A DNA stretch of 44,228 nt from JBAZGG01 sp041653015 (GTDB lineage Bacteria > Bacillota_I > Bacilli_A > RFN20 > CAG-826), in the NCBI GenBank assembly GCA_041653015.1, contig JBAZGG010000010.1:1-44228 (forward strand), written 5' to 3'. Under the pieces are notes generated by a model. The model did not search any database. It saw nothing but the letters and a program-made list of their open reading frames with translations, and was not told the DNA's origin. Below, one piece after another: positions 35,029 through 42,013 of this stretch (position 1 is the first letter of the stretch; each line of letters starts with the position of its first letter). The position numbers and the translations under genes are program-made.

Positions 35029-35388
35029 TTAATCGCGTAATGCATATTTCTTATCGTCTTTATACACCCTTTTTAAAGAAGCTTTTGTCGTGATGGTGGA
35101 GAGTAAAGACGCTTTTGCATTGCACCCTAAATATATTGTCGTCGGGCTCGCGTTTATAACATAATCACATGGCGAACTCGTTAAGGCCATGAACTTATAT
35201 TCGCCCTCATATGACCAAGCTTTATATTTCGTGAACACAACATGCACCTTATATAGTTCGAGCGCGTATTTTTCATCATAAAACAACCGATAGAGTAAGA
35301 AATCGTTTTCGGATGGTCGTTCTTGTGAATAGCACACGTTTCCGAAATATACTCTGTTTACTCCTCCTCGTGTCTTGAATCCGTTCAT
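35029..35388 (-). pseudogene. C-terminal fragment of a DUF2971 protein
   Basis: About 119 residues (129 if an ATG at 35,418 is used). CYSQERPSENDF, VFTKYKAWSYEGEYKFM and TTIYLGCNAKASL match the last half of DUF2971 proteins, where a W-x-YE-x-EYR block and a late 'lGc' strand are conserved. The N-terminal half, normally containing a LW-x-HY-type region, is absent, and nothing like it is visible upstream on the minus strand, so this looks like a truncated remnant. AAGGAGG at about 35,400-35,410 lies upstream of the internal ATG, so it may still be translated. DUF2971 proteins have no settled function. Confidence 0.5.
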
Positions 35389-35631
35389 AATACCTTTCCA
35401 TCCCCTCCTTATCTTCATAGTCCAGAAAGAACATTTGACGAGCGAACATCAATTTGCTGCATTACTTATTTTTCAATATTTTTAAACCAAAAAAGTTAGA
35501 TAAAATCAATATTTAATCTTTTTGTCTTGACTGTTGTCCTATAGGAATATTAAAAATAGTTTGCATATTATTTGTTTTTTTGTATTAATTATTACATGTG
35601 CATTTGCTTGCATATCTCTTTTTAATAATAA

Positions 35632-35659
35632 AGTGCGCTCACGGGAGCATATATGCACT
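35632..35659 (+). promoter_or_regulatory. hairpin in the leader of the surface-protein gene
   Basis: AGTGC pairs with GCACT around an inner GCTC/GAGC stem-loop, just before the gene at 35,683. It shares the word AGTGCGCT with the hairpin after the gene (37,790-37,797). A TTGACT at 35,527-35,532 with TATTAA 15 bases on may be the promoter, but the match is weak. Confidence 0.35.
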
Positions 35660-35682
35660 ATTAGCAGTTAGGGGGACAACTC

Positions 35683-37743
35683 ATGAAATTATCTAAAACA
35701 TTATGGACCAAGCTATTAGCCGTCGGTCTAGGGGCAACCATGGCTTTGGGCGTGGGTTTGACGGCGAGTCGGGTTGCGGGCGAAGTCAGTGCTGTTGATC
35801 AACTCTACTATACTGCAAATTATTCTGCTGCTAGTTATATAAGCAGCGGATCGATTGGATCTTCTTATACTGCCACAAGCACTTATTCGTTATCTGATGG
35901 AACAGTTGAGCGAGGATGGTCTGCATATGGTGCAAACCCGAATAGTTATGCTGTTGCAGGCACTCGTTTCGGTGGCAAAAATGCGGGTACTTTAGCAAGC
36001 GCTTTAGCCAATGCTCCAACTGGCATTACTTCCACTTATTATGTAATGTATTTGGGCACTACTGAAACGATGAGCAAGGCAATCACAAAAGTTGAAGTTA
36101 CTTCCATCGGTACTTTTGGAACGGCTTCTTTTGTGGTTGGGAAAAAGATGTTTTTGCAGGTATCCGCCAATTCTAATTTTTCTAGTAGCACTACATATAG
36201 TAATACAATGGCCGCTTCCACAACGCTCACTTTTAGTTCAGGATCAACGTGGGACGCTGCGAGCTATTACCGAATCGTAATGGAAAGAGCTTCCACTAGT
36301 ACTACAAACTCTGGTCTTATAATTAGCAATGTTAAGTTCTATGAAGATTTTGTCTCTTCAAAAACCCTTTCGAGTATCGCTGTGACAACGCAGCCTACTA
36401 ATAAATCCTATTATGATGGTGATTCTTTTGATTCATTGGGGATGGTCGTAACCGCTTCTTATAGCGACAGTTCAACCGCCAATGTGACGAGTAGCTGTTC
36501 ATTCACACCCGATCCATTAACGACCGGAACCACTTCCGTCACCGTCAGTTATACTGAAGGTGTGACTAAGACGGCTTCCGTCACCGGCCTTACGGTATCC
36601 GATATTGTTCTTAACAATATTTCGATTAAAACAGCGGCATCAAAGACCCAATTCACTTTAGGAGAGACGTTTGTACACATTGGACTTGTCATTAATGCTA
36701 ACTATAATAACGGAACAATAGAAGTATCTAGCGGTTTTACCGTGACTGGCGTGAACACAGAAATTTTGGGTTCACAGACAGCGACTATCACTTATGAAGA
36801 CAAAACGACGCAGTATTCAATTGATGTCACAAATCAAGGAGCGAGTGTTGGAGATGCAGGAATCGCGTCAGATCTTTTCATCTCAGAATACATTGAAGGC
36901 AGTAGCAACAATAAGGCTATCGAAATATTTAATGGCACCGGGAGTAGCGTATCTTTATCTGATTACAAACTTAGAGTTCACGCAAATGGAACAACTTCAA
37001 CCACAAACATAGATTTAGGATCAAGCGATCTTGCAAGCGGCGACGTTTTCGTTATTGCAAACGGAAGCTCAAATGCCACTATTTTAGCGCTTGCAGATTC
37101 GACGAGCGGTTCAATTTCTTTTAATGGCGATGACGCAGTATCACTATTTAAAGTATCAAGTAGCACCAATATCGATGTTGTTGGAACAATTGGTAACGAC
37201 CCAGGAACTCAATGGACCGGAACAGCGGCTAATGGCGACGCTTCTACCCTTGATTCGACCTTGGTTAGAATCCCAAGCGCTTTATCTCCTTCTTCAGCCT
37301 TCTCTTGGCTAGAATGGGACGCCTACTCGACTGATACATTATCTAATCTTGGAAGCCACGTTATCTCTGGTGGCAATGTAACATCAACTGAACAAGCGAC
37401 CGCTTTCGCCAACTATGTTAACAAAAATTGGGGATTAACCAGCGGGTCAACATACGCTCAAGTTAACGCCGTTATTGCTGAACTGAATTCCGAATATGGA
37501 TATATGGCTTCAGCATCCAAAACAGTTTATGATGGCGGAACAGGCATTTATGCTACTGCCCGAACAAGATGTGATTGTCTTGATGCTTGGGCAAGTTCTT
37601 TGAATGGCGGTGGGGGAGCGCTAATTATTAACGGCGAAAATTCTTCTCGCTCTGCTCTTATTATGGCAACCATAGTCAGCATAATCGGTCTCTCAACCAT
37701 CGCTGGATTCTACTTCCTAAAAAGGAAAAAAGAAACTTACTAG
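35683..37743 (+). CDS. secreted surface protein with Big_3 Ig-like and lamin-tail domains
   Basis: 686 residues. Residues 1-37 form a signal peptide (basic start, GLGATMALGVGL core, A-x-A-like end at VSA). Residues 40-222 are a Ser/Thr-rich beta region. Two Ig-like domains of the Big_3 type follow at about 227-305 (starting SIAVTTQPTNKSYYDGD) and 308-383. A lamin-tail domain covers about 397-510 (LFISEYIEGSSNNKAIEIFN). A helical stretch (570-640) and a membrane helix (658-679) ending in KRKK close the protein. The C-terminus resembles a cell-wall sorting signal but has no LPxTG. It is probably a surface adhesin or binding protein. GGGGG at about 35,670 is the ribosome binding site. Confidence 0.82.
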   Translation: MKLSKTLWTKLLAVGLGATMALGVGLTASRVAGEVSAVDQLYYTANYSAASYISSGSIGSSYTATSTYSLSDGTVERGWSAYGANPNSYAVAGTRFGGKNAGTLASALANAPTGITSTYYVMYLGTTETMSKAITKVEVTSIGTFGTASFVVGKKMFLQVSANSNFSSSTTYSNTMAASTTLTFSSGSTWDAASYYRIVMERASTSTTNSGLIISNVKFYEDFVSSKTLSSIAVTTQPTNKSYYDGDSFDSLGMVVTASYSDSSTANVTSSCSFTPDPLTTGTTSVTVSYTEGVTKTASVTGLTVSDIVLNNISIKTAASKTQFTLGETFVHIGLVINANYNNGTIEVSSGFTVTGVNTEILGSQTATITYEDKTTQYSIDVTNQGASVGDAGIASDLFISEYIEGSSNNKAIEIFNGTGSSVSLSDYKLRVHANGTTSTTNIDLGSSDLASGDVFVIANGSSNATILALADSTSGSISFNGDDAVSLFKVSSSTNIDVVGTIGNDPGTQWTGTAANGDASTLDSTLVRIPSALSPSSAFSWLEWDAYSTDTLSNLGSHVISGGNVTSTEQATAFANYVNKNWGLTSGSTYAQVNAVIAELNSEYGYMASASKTVYDGGTGIYATARTRCDCLDAWASSLNGGGGALIINGENSSRSALIMATIVSIIGLSTIAGFYFLKRKKETY

Positions 37744-37768
37744 TCGTTTATTAGCATCTTAAACTAAC

Positions 37769-37798
37769 AAGCGCACTTACGCACAAGCGAGTGCGCTT
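37769..37798 (+). terminator. hairpin terminator after the surface-protein gene
   Basis: AAGCGCACT (37,769-37,777) and AGTGCGCTT (37,790-37,798) form a perfect nine-base stem with a 12-base loop. The following TGCTTATT is only moderately T-rich. Confidence 0.65.
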
Positions 37799-37847
37799 TG
37801 CTTATTAAGGATTAACAATTGCATTAGATTCGACATAAGATATAAAC

Positions 37848-37853
37848 TATAAT
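37848..37853 (+). promoter_or_regulatory. TATAAT immediately before the CDF gene
   Basis: A perfect -10 hexamer ends six bases before the ATG at 37,860. If used, the transcript would start at or next to the start codon, i.e. leaderless. TCGACA upstream is too close to be its -35, and no ribosome binding site is visible. Confidence 0.4.
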
Positions 37854-37859
37854 GGATTT

Positions 37860-39032
37860 ATGATAAATCTCCTGAGACGAATCTTTATTAAAGATTATCG
37901 AAATGTTACCGAAGCCAAAGTGCGCACCGCGCACGGCAAGCTCGCCTCTCTTTTCGGCGTCATAACAAATGTTGTATTATTCGCTGCTAAACTGGTATTT
38001 GGCATTCTTGCCAGCTCCATCTCCATCATCGCCGATTCAATCAATAACCTGTCGGATACCGGTAACTCTTTCGTGGCCCTTATTGGCTTTAAAATCTCTT
38101 CAAAGCCCGCGGATAAAGAGCATCCCTTTGGCCATCAACGACTCGAATACCTGGCCGGATTGATCATCAGCATCGTCATCGTCGTCTTGGCCGGGAACAT
38201 GTTCGTCCAGTCCATTCAGAGGATTCTCAGCAATGAAGGATCAACTTATGAACTCTGGACATTCATCGTCCTCGGTGTCGCTATTCTTTTAAAAGTCTAT
38301 CAATCGTGGTTTAACTACCGCGTCGGCAAATTAATCGGCTCTGTCACCTTAAAAGCGACAGCCCTCGACTCCCTGATGGATGTCTTTGCCACCTCCGCGG
38401 TTTTAGCCTCCGCCCTCGTCTCGTATTTCTTCCATTGGAATATCGATGGATACATGGGCATCCTCGTCTCGATTGTCGTCGCCTATTCAGGCATCAAGAT
38501 GATCAAGGAAACCATCGATCCGTTAATTGGAACGCCCGCGGATAAAGAACTAGTTGATAAGGTTCTTAAAGATATTTTATCTTTTGATGGCATTCTGGGT
38601 GTTCACGACTTGCGCGTTCACTCCTATGGACCGACGAAAATCTTCATGTCCGTCCATGTCGAAGTCAACTCCCATGTCGATATCGTCCACTCCCACGAAG
38701 TCGTCGATAAAATCGAAGGCCTGATCAAAGGCAAATACGGTATTGACTTGGTCATCCACATGGACCCGATCAATCCCGGCGATGGCGAAGCGATGATGGT
38801 CCAAGAAAAAGTGCAAGCCGCCCTGCTCACTATTTCTAAGGACTTATCATTCCACGACTTCCGCGTCATCAAAGAAAAGGATAAGAAGAAAGCCATCTTT
38901 GAAATCGTCGTGCCCTTTGAACTCAAATTGAGCCATGAAGAAATCCTCGATCAGTTAAATGTTGCAATGAGCAAAGAAAAGATTAATATCGTTCTCCAGC
39001 CCGAATTCGAAACCCCATATCTCGAACAATAA
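37860..39032 (+). CDS. cation diffusion facilitator, probable Mn2+ (or other divalent metal) exporter
   Basis: 390 residues: six membrane helices (to about 225), then a cytoplasmic dimerisation domain, plus a C-terminal extension beyond the usual 300. ADSINNLSD in helix 2 and ALDSLMDV in helix 5 give metal-site residues Asp59/Asn63 and Asp170/Asp174. Zinc exporters such as YiiP use Asp-Asp and His-Asp; the Asn and double-Asp pattern is associated with Mn-type CDFs, so manganese export is the better guess. HPFGHQRLEYLAG is the conserved loop after helix 2. Base composition rises visibly from this gene on. Confidence 0.88.
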   Translation: MINLLRRIFIKDYRNVTEAKVRTAHGKLASLFGVITNVVLFAAKLVFGILASSISIIADSINNLSDTGNSFVALIGFKISSKPADKEHPFGHQRLEYLAGLIISIVIVVLAGNMFVQSIQRILSNEGSTYELWTFIVLGVAILLKVYQSWFNYRVGKLIGSVTLKATALDSLMDVFATSAVLASALVSYFFHWNIDGYMGILVSIVVAYSGIKMIKETIDPLIGTPADKELVDKVLKDILSFDGILGVHDLRVHSYGPTKIFMSVHVEVNSHVDIVHSHEVVDKIEGLIKGKYGIDLVIHMDPINPGDGEAMMVQEKVQAALLTISKDLSFHDFRVIKEKDKKKAIFEIVVPFELKLSHEEILDQLNVAMSKEKINIVLQPEFETPYLEQ

Positions 39033-39099
39033 TTAGATATCTATAAAAAAGTCTTCGCTTGGATTGTCTTTATATATGCGAAGGCGAGAAAGGTCTTCG

Positions 39100-39609
39100 A
39101 TGCTCGTTAAAAGGAAAGTCGTTCTCGATTTAATTAGTAGAGATCAAAACGCTTTTAACGAAGTATATGCCGCGTATCGAAAGCTTTTGTTTTTCATCAT
39201 CATCTCGATCGTCAAAAACGAGACCGTCGCGGAAGACTTGCTCCAAGATACTTTTATTAAAGTATATGAAGCGGTGGTGAGCCTCAAAGATCCGAATAGT
39301 TTCCACTCCTACATCACCTTGACGGCGAAGAACCTCGCCCTCAACGAAATCAAGAAGAGCCGCCGCGTCGAAAGCCTTGAACCACTCGAAGATATCTATG
39401 GCCATGAAGAGCAGAACTTCACCCTTCTCGATGAGATCGCCGACTACCTGAGCCCTGCCGAAAACACGATTGTCGTCTACAAGATCGTCCATGAACGAGG
39501 TTTTCAAGAGATCAGCGACCTAATGGACATCCCATTATCGACCGCCTATCAAATCTATCGACGCGCCTTAAAGAAAATCAAAGAGCACTACGGAGGACAA
39601 AGAAGATGA
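39100..39609 (+). CDS. ECF-type RNA polymerase sigma factor
   Basis: About 169 residues. Region 2 (about 10-80) has AFNEVYAAYRKLLFF, AEDLLQDTFIKVYE and FHSYITLTAKNLALNEIKK. Region 4 (about 115-165) has LSPAENTIVVYKIVHERGF and the helix-turn-helix FQEISDLMDIPLSTAYQIY. There is no sigma 1 or 3 region. The frame extends back to a TTG at 39,064, but ATG 39,100 has AAAGG six bases upstream and starts at the usual point. The stop overlaps the start of the next gene (ATGA) with GGAGGA just before it, the arrangement of sigma/anti-sigma pairs. It probably controls its own operon and unknown targets. Confidence 0.9.
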   Translation: MLVKRKVVLDLISRDQNAFNEVYAAYRKLLFFIIISIVKNETVAEDLLQDTFIKVYEAVVSLKDPNSFHSYITLTAKNLALNEIKKSRRVESLEPLEDIYGHEEQNFTLLDEIADYLSPAENTIVVYKIVHERGFQEISDLMDIPLSTAYQIYRRALKKIKEHYGGQRR

Positions 39610-40979
39610 ATTATCGCAAGCGCTATAAAAACCAAGCGGCCGAGATTTTAGATCGCAAGACTCCGGAGCTGAATTTCGAAGGCAAAGTCATATTTAACGA
39701 GCCGACTCCTCCAACTCCCAAACCCGTCAATAAATGGGCCCTTTATGTACCGGTCTTCTCCGGTGTTGCGGCTTTGGGCATTGTTTTAAGCATCGTGCTA
39801 TGGCCCAAGGGTTATGACGCGATGAATCCTCCGGAATACTATATGAATGTTCCCTATCAAAGAAGTGCGCAGCAAACCTGGACACGGGGGACTTCGCTCG
39901 ACGTCTATAATCAATTCGTGGCTGATTATTCACCTCTGGTGTTTGAAAGCGAAGAGGCATTCGACGCGCGCAGTTTTTCACCCGTCGACGCCTTTGTCAA
40001 CGTCGCGATTCTCGGCTATGTCTCCACCGGGACTTTGCAGAGCGAGATCTTGACCGCATTGGGCATCGATACCGTCGAACAATTAAACCAAGTGACCAAA
40101 GACGTCATCGACATCCTCGGCAGCGGAGCGGGCTATTCCTTAAACTCCTTTTGGTATGACGATGGTATTTATGCCTTACGAGAAGGTAGCGACAACATCC
40201 TTGAAGTATTATCCTCTCATTATTACTCGAACGTAATCTCGCGGAGACCGACGACGGACTTAGTGAATGAATGGCTCGATATCTATGTTCCCAAACAGCG
40301 TTTTCCCGTCGTTCCACAAGTCGAACTAGATCCGAACGGCGCGGACGCCGCGATCGTCTCTTCGTATTTTGCAAAGAGCTCGTGGGCGAGCGAATCCGCC
40401 GGCGATTACTACAGGGAACAATACGATTCAAAAACGCATAAAATGACGTTCCATGGCGATGCGACCGAAGAAGTCGATTATATCGAGCACGGCGGGCGGA
40501 AGATCATCCTCGATTATTGCCAAGGTATTGAAATCTCTTTAAAAGACATGAACATCAATTTCTTTTTGCCGGATGTCGAAAACTCCGTAGCCGGCATTTT
40601 CCCAAGCGTCGTCCAAGGCGATTACGAGACCGCCGACTATGCAACTGGAGAAATTCCTTATTTCAAAATCGATAACCGCCTCGGTCTCATCCCTTCTTTA
40701 CAAGAATATGGTATTGGATCAATCACGACGGCCAGCGCCGCTCAGGGATTATTGAATAGCGATGAGACCTATGTGACGAGCATTGAACAATTCTCGACGA
40801 TGAGCTTTGATTTCGGCGGTCTCTATTCGGCGTCGGTCACCGTCACGCAGATGAACGAGACATCCGCTGGTGATTTTGCCGGATACGACGAAATCATCTT
40901 TGATCGACCCTTTGCCTTCACGGCGTCATATCACGGCGCGACCATACTGGTCGGGCAAGTATATAATCCAAAATACTAA
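39606..40979 (+). CDS. membrane-anchored serpin, putative sensor/anti-sigma partner of the ECF factor
   Basis: 457 residues: a 43-residue cytoplasmic N-terminus, one membrane helix (about 44-66), then an outer domain of about 370 residues with the serpin pattern. Seen are FSPVDAFVNVAILGYVSTGT and ILTALGID (helices B/C region), NSFWYDDG (strand 6B/helix D-like), VNEWLDIYV, AAIVSSYFAKSSW (strand 3A), NINFFLPDVE, IPYFKIDNRLGLIPSLQEYGI (strand 6B/5A region), a reactive-loop region about 396-430, and the C-terminal signature FDRPFAFTASYHGATILVG followed by YNP. The hinge (GGLYSASVT) is less alanine-rich than in classical inhibitory serpins. No zinc anti-sigma motif is present. Coupling to the sigma factor suggests that protease attack outside the cell alters sigma activity inside. 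Confidence 0.8.
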   Translation: MNYRKRYKNQAAEILDRKTPELNFEGKVIFNEPTPPTPKPVNKWALYVPVFSGVAALGIVLSIVLWPKGYDAMNPPEYYMNVPYQRSAQQTWTRGTSLDVYNQFVADYSPLVFESEEAFDARSFSPVDAFVNVAILGYVSTGTLQSEILTALGIDTVEQLNQVTKDVIDILGSGAGYSLNSFWYDDGIYALREGSDNILEVLSSHYYSNVISRRPTTDLVNEWLDIYVPKQRFPVVPQVELDPNGADAAIVSSYFAKSSWASESAGDYYREQYDSKTHKMTFHGDATEEVDYIEHGGRKIILDYCQGIEISLKDMNINFFLPDVENSVAGIFPSVVQGDYETADYATGEIPYFKIDNRLGLIPSLQEYGIGSITTASAAQGLLNSDETYVTSIEQFSTMSFDFGGLYSASVTVTQMNETSAGDFAGYDEIIFDRPFAFTASYHGATILVGQVYNPKY

Positions 40980-41343
40980 AAACACATAGACTCTTATATT
41001 TATTTGACAAAACATTATTTTGATTGCTTTGTAGCATCATCAATAAATCGGGTATATTTTTTGTCGCTATGTCGTAAATAATATTTAGTTTAATGCCTTC
41101 ATAATCGTGCGAGATCACATTTCTCAAGCCAATAATACTCGGCCATTGAATTATCGGGTACAATTCTTTCCCTGCATCGCTTAACTTTTTTGCTGTCTCG
41201 CCGATTTGCTCTAAATTCAAAATAACAGCATCGACTTTTTCATCATCGCTGGCAAAATCATCAAATGTTTTGATTCCCGCCATATATCTCGTTATTTTTG
41301 TCGCATACTTAATAATGCGCTCGATGTTTGATTTATCTTTCAT
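40918..41343 (-). CDS. hepT: HepT-like HEPN ribonuclease toxin
   Basis: 141 residues from ATG 41,343. The HEPN active-site motif R-x4-H-x-Y is present as RNVISHDY (Arg74, His79, Tyr81); in characterised systems this motif cuts RNA and is inactivated by AMP added to the Tyr by the MntA partner. The domain seems complete by about residue 113; the last 20 or so residues run antisense into the 3' end of the serpin gene (overlap 62 bases) and look like read-through after loss of the original stop. The start overlaps the end of the antitoxin gene by 11 bases, so the two are coupled. Confidence 0.88.
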   Translation of the reverse strand: MKDKSNIERIIKYATKITRYMAGIKTFDDFASDDEKVDAVILNLEQIGETAKKLSDAGKELYPIIQWPSIIGLRNVISHDYEGIKLNIIYDIATKNIPDLLMMLQSNQNNVLSNKYKSLCVFSILDYILARPVWSRRDMTP

Positions 41344-41827
41344 ATAATAAAATTCCCGTCTTTTTAATCTCTTCGTCAATCTTCGAGTTCTTTTCAATGA
41401 TCTTGTCACTCAAAACATCGACTTTCTTCTTTAACTTTTCTCTGAGTACTTCAACAAAACCAAAGTGCTCTAAGCCATATAGATTGGAATCAATATATAA
41501 ATCAACATCGCTTATTGGGGTGGCTTCCCCTTTAGCGTACGATCCAAATAAATAGACACGGTCGACATCATAATCAGATGCGACTTGCGAGACTATTTTT
41601 TTGATTGATAAAAAAGACAATATGCCGGTTGACTCATCGATGATTGAGTTTTTTTCACTCATCTCTCGCAAGATTCGATCAATCAAAAGATCGACAGACC
41701 ACGCGCTGGGCTTTCTCGTTTCTTGTTCCCAATTTCGAATTGTATTGATGGGAATGCCGATTAAATTGGCGAGTTCTTCTTGCGTCAAATCAAGATTATC
41801 GCGAATTGTTTTTAAGGGTTGATTCAT
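41333..41827 (-). CDS. mntA: MntA-like nucleotidyltransferase antitoxin with N-terminal HTH
   Basis: 164 residues from ATG 41,827 with GGAGGA upstream (the frame extends 16 codons further without a ribosome binding site). Residues 1-55 are an Xre-type helix-turn-helix (LTQEELANLIGIPINTIRNW). Residues 75-164 are a minimal nucleotidyltransferase with GSYAKGEATPISDVD, i.e. G95-S96-x10-D107-x-D109, and a third acidic residue in KVDVLS (Asp137). In type VII toxin-antitoxin pairs this enzyme AMPylates HepT. The added HTH implies direct control of its own promoter, possibly of the divergent fic gene as well. The pair is AT-rich compared with the flanking genes, suggesting acquisition. Confidence 0.88.
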   Translation of the reverse strand: MNQPLKTIRDNLDLTQEELANLIGIPINTIRNWEQETRKPSAWSVDLLIDRILREMSEKNSIIDESTGILSFLSIKKIVSQVASDYDVDRVYLFGSYAKGEATPISDVDLYIDSNLYGLEHFGFVEVLREKLKKKVDVLSDKIIEKNSKIDEEIKKTGILLYER

Positions 41828-41845
41828 AGTTTGTCCTCCATAAAC

Positions 41846-41851
41846 ATTATA
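41846..41851 (-). promoter_or_regulatory. -10 (TATAAT) of the mntA-hepT operon
   Basis: A perfect TATAAT on the minus strand about 19 bases before ATG 41,827, with the GGAGGA ribosome binding site between. The -35 at 17 bases (TGTTCA) is weak, so an activator or HTH-dependent control is possible. Confidence 0.55.
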
Positions 41852-41908
41852 TACCTCAATGGGGTAGTTGAACACGTTTTGTTATCACTCTTACTGAAGC
41901 TGACGATC

Positions 41909-42001
41909 AAAATGAAATTAAAACAAATAAGGGGTTTTCTTATTTCAGTTAGATTGACAAAATGAAATTAGAATGGTATTTTAAGTATGTAATTTCAGTT
42001 T
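41909..42001. repeat. two-unit operator-like repeat, 50-bp period
   Basis: Four copies of a 12-base motif (AAAMTGAAATTA). Two are forward at 41,909-41,920 and 41,959-41,970 and are identical (AAAATGAAATTA). Two are inverted at 41,940-41,951 (TTATTTCAGTTA) and 41,990-42,001 (TAATTTCAGTTT). Each forward copy is followed by an inverted copy at the same distance, and the two pairs are exactly 50 bases apart. The second pair brackets the fic promoter: its forward arm begins at the last base of the -35 and runs into the spacer, and its inverted arm covers the likely start of transcription. This is what a repressor operator would look like. Confidence 0.75.
41954..41982 (+). promoter_or_regulatory. 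consensus promoter of fic
   Basis: TTGACA (41,954-41,959), 17 bases, TATTTT (41,977-41,982). It is the strongest -35/-10 pair in the window and sits inside the repeated operator, as expected for a repressed promoter. The fic start at 42,014 has GAGG seven bases upstream. Confidence 0.75.
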
Positions 42002-42013
42002 CGAGGCCAAAAA

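Noticed and set aside
39053..39083. CTTCGC/GCGAAG hairpin between the CDF and sigma genes as a terminator or sigma autoregulatory site
   Set aside because: Only six base pairs with a loop of about 19 bases and no T tract; too weak to call.
39130..39507. Long minus-strand frames opposite the sigma factor, CDF and fic genes
   Set aside because: Shadows of strong plus-strand genes with clear family motifs; no ribosome binding sites.
41840..42010. CRISPR-like repeat in the fic upstream region
   Set aside because: Only two 50-base units with short conserved motifs and no uniform repeat/spacer structure; operator repeats explain it better.
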